64,000 bases of DNA from Bacillota bacterium. GTDB taxonomy: Bacteria > Bacillota > Clostridia > Lachnospirales > Lachnospiraceae. Below the pieces are notes generated by a model. The model was not told the origin of the DNA, did not search any database, and saw only the letters and a list, made by a program, of their open reading frames with translations. Where the stretch lies: assembly GCA_023418475.1 (NCBI GenBank), contig JAEZZO010000042.1, positions 62,001 through 126,000 on the forward strand. Reading direction: 5' to 3'. The position numbers and the translations under genes are program-made. Shown one piece after another: positions 8,617 through 16,981 of the stretch. The stretch's first letter is position 1; each line of letters starts with the position of its first letter.

Positions 8617-9979
8617 TGAGATTAAAAAATACAGTACAACAGTATGTGATCAAATTAGGTGGAAAAAAGTACATCCTATGATAGCTAAGGAGATAGAGGA
8701 TCATATTTGCGATCAACGGGACAGTTATTTATCCCAAGGAGAAGAGGAGGAGACAGCAACCTTTAATGCAATTAAAGAGATGGGTGATGCAGTGAAGGTT
8801 GGGATGGAATTCGATAAAACCTATAGACCCAAGCCTCAATGGAAGTTAATTTTGTTAACTATAACATTAATGCTGGTTGGAACCGGAGTAAGATATATTG
8901 TTTATGAACAGGAGAAAGGGACGGGAAGTTTTGGTCTCGCCTCTTTATCATTTGCAATCATTATATTTTTTGCAGCTTATTTTCTGGATTTCACGTTTTT
9001 AGGTAAATATCCAGTGGCTTGCTATCTTATTATGTTACTGACGGGTATTGCGGGCTTTCTGTCTTCCAGGCAGGTGAATGGAAGAGCCTGCTGGTTTGCA
9101 CTTTTCGGAGCCTCAATCAGTCTTGCCTATTTATCGCTGATATTTCCTCTTGCGTATGCACTGCTTATTTATGCTATGAGAAATAAGGGAGTACGGGGGA
9201 TATTAATCTGCGGAGCGGGCTATTTACCCTATGCAATTATCTTATTACTGGTTCCAACTACAACCGGTTTTCTGATTTATACGCTTTCCGCACTTATCAC
9301 ATTATGTGCCGCAATTACGAAGGGCTGGTTTGGAATTGGTAAAAGGCAGGGGCTGATGATTGTCTTATTGCCCACAGCCATTGTTGGAAGTGCTATGCTC
9401 CTCTTACTTCAGTTTCAGTCCTACCGAATGGAGCGAATCCGAATAATGCTTGATCCTTTTTCCCATCCTGGAGGTTATCAGCTGGTCATGATTCGCGAGA
9501 TGATGACAGGAGCTGTATTTTCAGGAGAGGGTACGATGCCGCAGCAATATGCCGGAGCTTTATCATCGCCATGGTTTCGCACAGATCTGATTCTTACTGC
9601 ATTGACACATAAATATGGCTGGAGCGTATTTCTGGGAATCGTAATTCTTTTTTTCCTATTCACTGTATTGGCCTTTTATAAGGTATCTAAGCAGCGAAGT
9701 GTATTGGGTCTGATGGTATCACTATCAATTCTTATCGTATTTGTATTACAAACCTTCTTATATGTAGTAGATAATCTTGGTTATGGGATATTAACCGGAT
9801 TATCCTTACCTTTGGTATCCTTCGGTAAATCGGCATTATTCCTTAATGCTGCTTTAATAGGATTTATGCTTTCTGTATTTCGAACGGGGGATGCAATGAA
9901 AGATAACATCCAAACATCTGTAAAGTACACTCCATTTATTGTTTATGAAGATGGAAAGTTAATAATTAATCTAAAATGA
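8603..9979 (+). CDS. FtsW/RodA-like membrane protein with N-terminal permease-prefix domain
   Basis: About 458 residues. A soluble N-terminal segment (about 1-85) resembles the short helical domain that is often fused to membrane proteins encoded next to PadR regulators. The remainder is roughly ten transmembrane segments of SEDS (FtsW/RodA/SpoVE) type: DPFSHPGGYQ, TDLILTALTHKYGW and the C-terminal GLSLPLVSFGKSALFLNAA match the order of family motifs. The Asp of the TD motif, important for glycosyltransferase activity in RodA/FtsW, is kept, but the usual EE-G after it is replaced by HKYG. Best start is TTG 8603 six bases after GGAGGTG; ATG 8588 is the alternative. It may be a specialised envelope protein rather than a core division enzyme. 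Confidence 0.8.
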   Translation: MPSFDEIKKYSTTVCDQIRWKKVHPMIAKEIEDHICDQRDSYLSQGEEEETATFNAIKEMGDAVKVGMEFDKTYRPKPQWKLILLTITLMLVGTGVRYIVYEQEKGTGSFGLASLSFAIIIFFAAYFLDFTFLGKYPVACYLIMLLTGIAGFLSSRQVNGRACWFALFGASISLAYLSLIFPLAYALLIYAMRNKGVRGILICGAGYLPYAIILLLVPTTTGFLIYTLSALITLCAAITKGWFGIGKRQGLMIVLLPTAIVGSAMLLLLQFQSYRMERIRIMLDPFSHPGGYQLVMIREMMTGAVFSGEGTMPQQYAGALSSPWFRTDLILTALTHKYGWSVFLGIVILFFLFTVLAFYKVSKQRSVLGLMVSLSILIVFVLQTFLYVVDNLGYGILTGLSLPLVSFGKSALFLNAALIGFMLSVFRTGDAMKDNIQTSVKYTPFIVYEDGKLIINLK

Positions 9980-10202
9980 AAATCTGGTAACGGACATTTT
10001 TTGTAGTATACCACATAATATGTAGATTTTCCCAAAGAAGGATATATCCTGTTAGCGTATCTATTTGAGAAAGGCTTGCTATATAGTCTTCTTTATTAAC
10101 ACATACATAAATTAAACTTGATTTATTATAGAAGTTTGTCCGATGAATAATAGCATGAAGAGGTTCGTAATATCTTGTATTTTAAGTTATTATGAATTTC
10201 TT

Positions 10203-11075
10203 CTATTTGATATTTTTTCTGGAGCTACCGCTCATTTTCTTTCTGAACTGGGCAGGAGAACACGAAAATTTCTGTTTAAATAAATGATAAAAATGACTTA
10301 AATTATTAAAGCCAACCATTTCACTGATGCTTAGTATGTCATTGGTGGTCTGTGATAGCAGGAAGACACAGTAGTTGAGGCGCTGTTCATTGATATACTC
10401 GGTAGGAGTAAGTCCAAGGGTACTTTTTAGTAACCGGCACAGATGATTTTTGGAGCAGGGCGACAGAGAAAGCATCTTTGTAAAACCTTCCTGTAGATTT
10501 TCCAGTCTTTGCATCTGGGATAAAACATCCTCTAGCCAGGTAGGAGAATTCCGGCCTTTGACTTCAAACTGCGGGTATTCGATAAAGTAGTCATTTAATA
10601 AAAGGGCAAAATAACATTGTGCATGAAAGGATAACTGAATTTTATTCATGGAGTAGTTCATCCGCTCCCCAATATCTAAAAAGTTCTTTGTAACACCGGA
10701 AAGCTCCTTTTCCTCCAGATGAATATATTTTGGAAAAGGGTTGTCTAAAAGGGAGTTCAATTCCTTTGTATTCTCAAAAAAATATTGAATACTCTGAAAC
10801 ATTCGTATACTAAAACCAAGATTAATCAGAATAAAATCCTCCGAGTGGTAAAAATCATAACAATGTATATCCTTTGGACGTATAAAGAAAAGATCACCTC
10901 TGGTGATTGTTTGTACGCTGTCATTAATCAGGTGAAGCGCACTGCCATCTGCCACTACAAATATTTCATAAAAGTCGTGTGTATGCAGAGGAGCGGTTTC
11001 ATTGATTTTATTATAAACAAAGAGCAATTCGGTATCCTTATCCAGATCTTCTTCTCCATAAACCAGCATGGCCAT
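10203..11075 (-). CDS. AraC-family regulator with cupin-type sensor domain
   Basis: A 290-residue AraC/XylS regulator. The N-terminal half is a cupin-like sugar-sensing domain (PLHTHDFYEIFVVADGSA, residues about 30-47). The C-terminal 100 residues carry two helix-turn-helix motifs, ending ILSISEMVGFNNLSHFYHLF and KFSCSPAQFRKK. ATG 11075 sits nine bases after GGAGG. It is divergent from the GH1 gene across a 425-bp intergenic region and probably controls the GH1-PfkB-DeoC-PFK set; the nearby dyad TAAGTAATACTTA at 11235-11247 is a candidate site. Confidence 0.92.
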   Translation of the reverse strand: MAMLVYGEEDLDKDTELLFVYNKINETAPLHTHDFYEIFVVADGSALHLINDSVQTITRGDLFFIRPKDIHCYDFYHSEDFILINLGFSIRMFQSIQYFFENTKELNSLLDNPFPKYIHLEEKELSGVTKNFLDIGERMNYSMNKIQLSFHAQCYFALLLNDYFIEYPQFEVKGRNSPTWLEDVLSQMQRLENLQEGFTKMLSLSPCSKNHLCRLLKSTLGLTPTEYINEQRLNYCVFLLSQTTNDILSISEMVGFNNLSHFYHLFKQKFSCSPAQFRKKMSGSSRKNIK

Positions 11076-11500
11076 ACCTGTTCCTCCGTTTTGATATTAT
11101 ATTGCAAAATGATATAACCTCCTGTGAGTTTCAAATGCAGGCGATCATAGGACTCCCGGTCTGCGCCGTATGAATATATATGCACTCATATTCATACGAC
11201 AAATCATTTTTAGGCTTTAAACATTAGAATCCTATAAGTAATACTTACATATATCAATATACTACAATAAATTGGTGATTACAAACAAGAAATATATATA
11301 ACAAGGTGATAAAATACAGATATGTTACAGCTTACAGGCCAGAAATATTCCTAGGGGTACTGTAAACGGTAATACGAATATAAATCAGAGGCAGAAGGTT
11401 CCGGACAAATTCAATCATGCTTTTGTTTATAGGATTATGGGTAATGGAATTCCCCAAAATAAAAATAAGAATATGGAACGATGGAGGGAGAAGTTGTAAT
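11076..11500. promoter_or_regulatory. divergent intergenic region araC / GH1
   Basis: The 425 bp hold the hairpin repeat copy R1 at 11167-11237, the odd-centred dyad TAAGTAATACTTA at 11235-11247, and AT-rich promoter-like DNA at 11250-11320. A further 180 bp up to the GH1 start codon show no gene. In-frame upstream ATGs of the GH1 frame exist but lack good ribosome binding sites. Confidence 0.5.
11167..11237 (+). repeat. dispersed intergenic repeat, copy R1
   Basis: This copy contains an 11-bp perfect stem, CGTATGAATAT at 11167-11177 with ATATTCATACG at 11188-11198. It shares GCACTCATATTCAT and AGGCTTT...AATCCTA with R2 at 14427-14487, and CACTCATATT with R3 at 28580-28645. All three copies are in the same orientation upstream of a plus-strand sugar gene. 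Confidence 0.55.
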
Positions 11501-12850
11501 ATGATAGATTACATATTTCCGGAGGATTTTGTATGGGGAGTGGCAGCTGGTTCGTATCAGATTGAAGGAGGGTGGAATGAAGACGGAAAAGGGGAGAGTA
11601 TTTGGGACCGCTTTGTACATACACCCGGAAGGATTAAGGATGGAACTACGGGGGATAGATCCTGTGACTTCTATCACCAATACCAGGAGGATATTGACCG
11701 AATGAAGAATTTGGGTTATCCGAATTTTCTAATGACTATCAGCTGGCCGAGAGTAATTCCGGATGGAATTGGAGTGGTGAATCCGGAAGGCATCCTATTT
11801 TACCGCAATGTACTGGCTTACCTTAGGGAAAAGGGTATTAAATCCTATGTGGTGCTTTATCATTGGGATCTACCGCAGAAGCTGCAAGACCGCGGTGGAT
11901 GGGCGAACCGTGAGATCGTTGGATGGTTTGAAAATTATGCGAAGCTGATGTATCGGGAGCTGGGAGATCTTGCGGATCATTGGATTACTATTCTGGAGCC
12001 CCATGTAATTAGTGTATTGGGACACTGGCAGGGCATACATGCTCCCGGACATCATGACTACCGGGAGATGTTATTGGTGGCACATCATCTCAACCTGGCA
12101 CACGGTTCGGCAGTAAAGGCATATCGTGAAAGCGGATTAACCGGAAAAATTGGAATCAAAATATCAAATCAGATGGTATACCCGGCAGATAGATCCAATT
12201 TAGAGGATGTGTATGCTGCCAAGCTGATGAATTATGAATTCAATGATTTATTCAGTGATCCCGTTATGCTGGGAGAATATCCGCAGGAGTTTATGAACTT
12301 CCTCCAGTCAAAGGGTATTGATCCTCCTAAGATACTGGAAGGCGATATGGAGCTGATGCATCAGGAAATAGACTTTTATGGTTTGAACAGCTATACCACC
12401 TATTATGTGAAAGCGCAGGAGGACTGGCCGGTTCCGGCAAAATTAGTAAAAACAGGGCTGCCGACGACACAATGCGGCTGGGAGTATCATCCAGAAGGCT
12501 TTTATGAAACGATCAAATATATTAATGACCGGTATCATCCGAAGGAAATAATCATAACGGAAAGCGGCTGTGCCTCCAATGATTGGGTTACCCAGGACGG
12601 CTGCTGCGAGGACCCGATCAGATGCCAATATATTAAAAATTATCTGAAGATGGCACATAAGGCTATTGAAGAAGGAATTCCGTTGAAAGGATATTTTGTC
12701 TGGTCTCTGCTAGATAATTTTGAATGGGCAGAGGGACTGGCAGTTCGCTTTGGTTTAGTCCATGTTGATTATAATACCCTGGAGCGTACACCGAAAGCGA
12801 GCGCGCTTATGTATTCAGACATTATCAAACAAAATGGTTTTCGGGCATAA
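11501..12850 (+). CDS. GH1 beta-glycosidase with altered acid/base motif
   Basis: A 449-residue family-1 glycosidase of normal length, without a signal peptide, expected to cleave beta-glucosides or beta-galactosides in the cytoplasm. QIEGG (Gln20), YHWDLP, ALRFGL-like AVRFGLVHVDY and the nucleophile region ITESG (Glu354) are present. The acid/base motif reads TILEP (Glu166) instead of TxNEP: the Asn that normally contacts the sugar 2-hydroxyl is Leu165. ITENG is likewise changed to ITESG. Start ATG 11501 gives the standard MIDYIFPEDFVWG N-terminus and follows GGAGGGAG. The substitution suggests a 2-deoxy or 2-modified substrate, or reduced activity. Confidence 0.92.
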   Translation: MIDYIFPEDFVWGVAAGSYQIEGGWNEDGKGESIWDRFVHTPGRIKDGTTGDRSCDFYHQYQEDIDRMKNLGYPNFLMTISWPRVIPDGIGVVNPEGILFYRNVLAYLREKGIKSYVVLYHWDLPQKLQDRGGWANREIVGWFENYAKLMYRELGDLADHWITILEPHVISVLGHWQGIHAPGHHDYREMLLVAHHLNLAHGSAVKAYRESGLTGKIGIKISNQMVYPADRSNLEDVYAAKLMNYEFNDLFSDPVMLGEYPQEFMNFLQSKGIDPPKILEGDMELMHQEIDFYGLNSYTTYYVKAQEDWPVPAKLVKTGLPTTQCGWEYHPEGFYETIKYINDRYHPKEIIITESGCASNDWVTQDGCCEDPIRCQYIKNYLKMAHKAIEEGIPLKGYFVWSLLDNFEWAEGLAVRFGLVHVDYNTLERTPKASALMYSDIIKQNGFRA

Positions 12851-13030
12851 ACACTGACATAAAATTTGTGTAAACATTGGCATGAATATAAGAAAGAATA
12901 CAGGTTGTTTTTACAGCAATCGTAAACCTGCAGGAACAGAAGAAAAATAGTGTGTTGTGAAAACCATTATTTACACGCATAGTTTATGCTTGAGGCGTCT
13001 AATTTACAGGTTTTGAAGAAAGGTACTTTT

Positions 13031-14176
13031 ATGATAAAGAAGGATTATGATCTAGTTACTTCCTTGCTTGAAAAACTGCAAAGGACTGATTTATCGAAGA
13101 TTAAAATGCTAATTGGGTTTGATGGCTTTGTAGATGAGGTACTATATGTGGTGGATAAAAGATGGAATGCCATAGAATATCAACGTCTGGTCTATATGAA
13201 GGACTACGCTAAAAAAATAATGCAGGGTGCCGGTCTTAGTATTAATGTTGAAATGGTTGTGGTACAACAGAAGCTAGGAGGAAATGGAACAATTCTTGCC
13301 AACTCACTCGCTGTTATGGGCTGCGACATTACTTATGCGGGTGCTATCGGACATACAATGTTACATCCTGTATTTCAGGAAATGGCAGAAAAGTGCAGGC
13401 TGATCTCATTGGCTGATCCGGCATTTACTGATGCAATTGAATTCGTTGACGGAAAGATAATCAGCTCCAAACTGGATAATCTTAATCAGGTAACCTGGAA
13501 AAGAATCCTTGAAAGATTAGGAATTGAGGGACTGAGACAATTGATTGTGGAGAGTGATGTAATAGGCTTTGAAAATTGGACGATGCTTGTTGCTATGACG
13601 GATATCTGGAAGCATCTGCTTGTGGAAGTATTGCCAGGCATTGTGAGTAATACAAAAGAAAAACTTTTATTTATCGACCTTGCAGATCCTGAAAAGCGAA
13701 AGCCGGAGGACCTATTGGAAGCACTGATGCTGTTAGGAGAGTTTTCAAACTACTTTAACGTTATTTTAGGGTTGAATAAGAAGGAAGCCAACGAAATTGC
13801 CAGGCTATATGGATACTCGTATGAAAATCGACAGGATAACGATACGATGGAGCAGGCACAATTTTTAAAGCAAAAAATACATATAGATACCTTAGTGATT
13901 CATCCGGTGAAGGAAGCTTGTGCAGTTAAAAATACGGAAGCCTTCTATGTCGAGGGACCCTACTGTAAATGCCCGAAGCTTGTGACCGGTGCAGGGGATA
14001 ATTTCAATGCGGGCTTCTTACTGGGGCAGGTGATAGGATGTACTTTAGAGGAAGCCCTGATACTTGGAACAGCAAATTCGGGGTTTTATGTCAGAAACGC
14101 TAGGAGCGCAGAAATCCCAGAGCTGTGTCAATTTATTAGTGACTGGAAACGGAATGGACTTTTTAGTGAGAAATAA
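13031..14176 (+). CDS. PfkB/ribokinase-family sugar kinase
   Basis: A 381-residue kinase, longer than ribokinase (about 300-330). The C-terminal PfkB signature TGAGDNFNAGF provides the anion hole and catalytic base Asp323; the N-terminal KLGGNGTILANSLAVMG block is the sugar-binding counterpart. An in-frame ATG lies at 12986, but ATG 13031 has AGAAAGG eight bases upstream. The gene lies between GH1 and a DeoC-type aldolase, so it may phosphorylate the sugar that the aldolase then splits, for example deoxyribose or another ketose/aldose. The substrate is not determined by sequence. Confidence 0.85.
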   Translation: MIKKDYDLVTSLLEKLQRTDLSKIKMLIGFDGFVDEVLYVVDKRWNAIEYQRLVYMKDYAKKIMQGAGLSINVEMVVVQQKLGGNGTILANSLAVMGCDITYAGAIGHTMLHPVFQEMAEKCRLISLADPAFTDAIEFVDGKIISSKLDNLNQVTWKRILERLGIEGLRQLIVESDVIGFENWTMLVAMTDIWKHLLVEVLPGIVSNTKEKLLFIDLADPEKRKPEDLLEALMLLGEFSNYFNVILGLNKKEANEIARLYGYSYENRQDNDTMEQAQFLKQKIHIDTLVIHPVKEACAVKNTEAFYVEGPYCKCPKLVTGAGDNFNAGFLLGQVIGCTLEEALILGTANSGFYVRNARSAEIPELCQFISDWKRNGLFSEK

Positions 14177-14506
14177 TTTGAGTGCCGAATTCCCATACCG
14201 GAATATACTTTTTAGGGATCCCATAGAATTACAGGAAAATTTGTAATTTTAAAGAAAAATAAGATAGGTATTTAAGAAATTCAAGAATTATATCATTATA
14301 TTTATAAATTTACATAACAATATTGTTTCACAATTAACTAAAAAGATTTGAATGTCAAATTCTCGAGCTGATTTTTCAGCACCTAGATTAATATAAACTT
14401 GCGAGAGAATTAGACTGCCTCCGGCGGATGCACGCTCATATTCATCTTCATAACCTGGATCAGGCTTTTGACACTCGAATCCTAAAAATAAAAAGGGGAT
14501 AATGTG
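14177..14506. other. intergenic region PfkB kinase / deoC with stem structures
   Basis: The 330 bp contain GCTGA-TTTT-TCAGC at about 14370, enclosed by AATTCTC and GAGAATT arms, then the repeat copy R2 at 14427-14487 and the ribosome binding site AAAAGGGG of the aldolase gene. The length suggests a separate promoter or processing site inside the cluster rather than simple read-through. Confidence 0.4.
14427..14487 (+). repeat. dispersed intergenic repeat, copy R2
   Basis: Shares GCTCATATTCATCTTCATAA, then ATCAGG and CTTTT, with R3 (28580-28645), and AGGCTTT...AATCCTA with R1 (11167-11237). Its left flank CCTCCGGCGGATGC also resembles the start of the F-type repeats at 42426 and 58991. Confidence 0.55.
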
Positions 14507-15214
14507 ATGAAACCAACAAAAAAAGCATGTGAAATGACAGAAAAGGAATTAGCAAGCTATATTGACCAATCCGTTTTAAAACCGGAATTTACAGAAGAGG
14601 AAATCAGAAAGTACATAAAGGAAGGAATTGATTATGGCTGCGCAACAGTATGTGTAAATCCTTCCTCAATGGATATCGCAGCAGAGCTGACAAAAGGAAC
14701 TGGGACAAAAATATGCGTGGTTTGTGATTTTCCGTTTGGATTATCCACTACCACATCGAAGGTACTTCAGGCAGAGAGCTACTGCCGGAGGGGAGATATT
14801 TTTGAACTGGATATTGTATCAAATTATGGGCTGCTAAAAAGTGGAAAATGGGAGGAGTTTCTGACTGATATTCAGGCTGTGACAGAGGTATGCCATAAAT
14901 ATGGAACGGCTGTTAAGGTTATTCTTGAGACAGATGCACTGACCAAGGAAGAAATTGTTGCCGGAACTACGGCAGTTGTTGCAGCCGGAGCAGATTTTGT
15001 AAAATCGTCAACAGGATTTTTTACCGGAGCAGACTGTGTCGGAGCAACGAATGAAGTGGTGCGCACTATGATGGAGGCTGGGAATGGAAGAGTTAAGGTC
15101 AAGGGCTCTGGAGGTATACGGACCAGAGAACATTTTCTGGAATTAATTGATATGGGAATCGACAGGATGGGAGTCGGTTATAAGTCAACACCGGTTGTAT
15201 TAAAAGCGGATTAA
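14507..15214 (+). CDS. deoC: deoxyribose-phosphate aldolase family protein
   Basis: A 235-residue class-I aldolase of the DeoC family, which splits 2-deoxyribose-5-phosphate to glyceraldehyde-3-phosphate and acetaldehyde. Family landmarks are YIDQSVLKPEFTEEEI near the start, ELDIVSNYGLLKSG with the conserved Asp, the Schiff-base lysine in DFVKSSTGF and the second lysine in VKGSGGIRT. NYG in place of the more common NIG, and DFPFG in place of GFPLG, mark it as divergent, so the substrate could be a related phosphosugar. ATG 14507 is preferred over GTG 14504. PPi-PFK follows after 12 bp, indicating one operon. Confidence 0.88.
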   Translation: MKPTKKACEMTEKELASYIDQSVLKPEFTEEEIRKYIKEGIDYGCATVCVNPSSMDIAAELTKGTGTKICVVCDFPFGLSTTTSKVLQAESYCRRGDIFELDIVSNYGLLKSGKWEEFLTDIQAVTEVCHKYGTAVKVILETDALTKEEIVAGTTAVVAAGADFVKSSTGFFTGADCVGATNEVVRTMMEAGNGRVKVKGSGGIRTREHFLELIDMGIDRMGVGYKSTPVVLKAD

Positions 15215-15226
15215 ACAAAGGAGCTT

Positions 15227-16450
15227 ATGAAAAATTTACTTATTGCACAGTCAGGCGGTCCCACGGCAGTAATTAATGCAACCCTAGCTGGTATAATTGA
15301 ATATGCCTATGCTAATAATCAGGTAGATCAAGTATTTGGAGCCATTAATGGGATACAAGGGGTCTTGGAGGAAAGGTTTATTGATTTAAGGGAAAAAGTG
15401 AGAAATTCTGTTGACATCAATCTTCTTTGCCAGACACCGGCGGCTGCACTTGGATCCTGCCGGTTTAAATTAGCAGATTACAAAAACAATAAAGAACAAT
15501 ATAGAAATATTATTAATATATTAAAAAAGAAGCAGATCACTTACTTCATATATATTGGCGGAAATGATTCAATGGATACGGTGGATAAGCTTTCATCCTA
15601 TTGTAATCAGCAGGGAATTACCGATATTACAATTGTGGGAGCACCTAAAACAATTGATAATGATCTGATTGGTACAGATCACAGTCCGGGGTTTGGTTCC
15701 GCAGCGAAATATATCGGTATTACCTTTGCAGAATTAGAAAGAGATTGCAGAGTCTACGCATCAAAAGCGGTAACTATAGTGGAAGTGATGGGGCGCAATA
15801 CCGGATGGCTGACAGCGGCTTCATCCCTGGCAAGGTTAAATGGAAATCAGGGACCTGATCTGATTTATTTATGTGAGCATGTCTTTGATGAAGACAAATT
15901 TCTAAATGATGTGCGACAACAGCTTAAATATAAGCCTTCTGTGTTAATTGCGGTAAGTGAAGGTATAAAAAACAGGGATGGGAATTATATATCGCACGAA
16001 CTTCAGAAAAATACATCGGATTCCTTTGGGCATAATTATCTCTCAGGAGCGTCAAAGGTACTTGAAGAAACAATTCGCAAAGAGATAGGTTGTAAAGTAC
16101 GTTCTGTCGAATTAAATTTGATGCAGCGCTGTGCGGGTCATCTTGCCAGCCGGACGGATGTAAGAGAAGCGAGAAGCGTCGGAATGAGAGCCTGCCAATA
16201 TGCTACAGAGGGACGTAAGGGTGTAATGGCTGCTATCATCCGAACAAGCAATGCTCCATACCAGATAATTTATAAGCCGGTGCCGGTTTGCAGTGTATCA
16301 AACAGAGAAAGAAAAGTACCGGATTGTTATATCAATGAGGAAGGCAATGATGTAACAATTTCGATTATTGACTACTTACGGCCCCTAATCGAGGGACAAA
16401 CAGACCTGGAATATGATAAGGGAATACCAAAATATATTGATTTATATTAG
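15227..16450 (+). CDS. pfp: PPi-dependent 6-phosphofructokinase
   Basis: A 407-residue phosphofructokinase. The phosphoryl-donor determinants are those of the pyrophosphate enzymes: GGNDSMD with Asp114 after GGN and PKTIDND with Lys141, where ATP enzymes have Gly at both places. The Asp of TIDND (Asp144) is the catalytic base. It can act reversibly on fructose-6-phosphate and often on sedoheptulose-7-phosphate in pentose-using Clostridia. ATG 15227 follows AAAGGAG closely. Co-transcription with a PfkB kinase and a DeoC-type aldolase suggests that it serves a dedicated sugar route rather than only central glycolysis. Confidence 0.92.
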   Translation: MKNLLIAQSGGPTAVINATLAGIIEYAYANNQVDQVFGAINGIQGVLEERFIDLREKVRNSVDINLLCQTPAAALGSCRFKLADYKNNKEQYRNIINILKKKQITYFIYIGGNDSMDTVDKLSSYCNQQGITDITIVGAPKTIDNDLIGTDHSPGFGSAAKYIGITFAELERDCRVYASKAVTIVEVMGRNTGWLTAASSLARLNGNQGPDLIYLCEHVFDEDKFLNDVRQQLKYKPSVLIAVSEGIKNRDGNYISHELQKNTSDSFGHNYLSGASKVLEETIRKEIGCKVRSVELNLMQRCAGHLASRTDVREARSVGMRACQYATEGRKGVMAAIIRTSNAPYQIIYKPVPVCSVSNRERKVPDCYINEEGNDVTISIIDYLRPLIEGQTDLEYDKGIPKYIDLY

Positions 16451-16562
16451 AAGAATACGATACATAAGGCTCGAAAGAGCTCGATGGATCAAACCCTAAG
16501 AAGTGTTAGTATGATAAATTGTTAGTTTTAAAAGTAGCTGATTATGAGAATGTACTGAAATA

Positions 16563-16697
16563 ATGCAGAAACAGCTGCTTGCCAATGTCCGCTATCAGAT
16601 CAAAAAAGGAAAGCGGGAAGAATTCTACGTTAAAGTAAAAGAACAGGAAATTGATAAAGCATCAAAGGAAGAACCCGGACATTATCAGAAGCTGTAA
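16563..16697 (+). pseudogene. truncated antibiotic-biosynthesis-monooxygenase-like (ABM) protein
   Basis: A 44-codon frame encodes MQKQLLANVRYQIKKGKREE and continues FYVKVKEQEIDKASKEEPGH before a TAA. This matches the first half of small ABM-domain (YgiN-like) proteins, in which NxxYxIKxGKxEEF is followed by EPGN and more strands. The second half of the about 95-residue domain is missing, and no good ribosome binding site precedes the ATG. It is most likely a decayed fragment. Confidence 0.5.
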
Positions 16698-16827
16698 AAA
16701 TTAAAGAAGGAATACGTAGAATCGGTGCAAATAGAGAAATATTAGATTTCTAACAAAATATGATTTACCTTACAAAAGCCTGATGCAGGCTGGCAGGCAT
16801 GATTTTCGGATGCATCTGTCTGGGATT

Positions 16828-16849
16828 GCTTCCGGGACGGAGCTTTTTT
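16828..16849 (+). terminator. intrinsic terminator
   Basis: GCTTCCG-GGA-CGGAGC with one bulged T is followed directly by TTTTTTA. It lies 380 bp after the phosphofructokinase gene, so it may belong to the lost gene upstream of it. Confidence 0.6.
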
Positions 16850-16981
16850 ATTTCTCAAGCATTACCCTGATACTATAATCCTGCTTGCTATTATTTGGTC
16901 CCAGAAAATGTGCCCGCTATAAGGAAGTCGGCAACTGTTATTATGAAGCAAAAGTTAGTGAAACGAAAATAGAATGAATAT

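Larger units (their letters stand above)
16451..16981. other. intergenic region with gene relic and terminator
   Basis: The 531 bp hold a truncated monooxygenase-like frame (16563-16697) and a terminator-like hairpin (16828-16849). A small AGCCTG/CAGGCT hairpin sits at about 16777. Nothing else was recognised. Confidence 0.5.

Noticed and set aside
8603..9979. Core division protein FtsW
   Set aside because: The EExG motif is altered, there is an extra N-terminal domain, and the gene is coupled to padR rather than in a division cluster.
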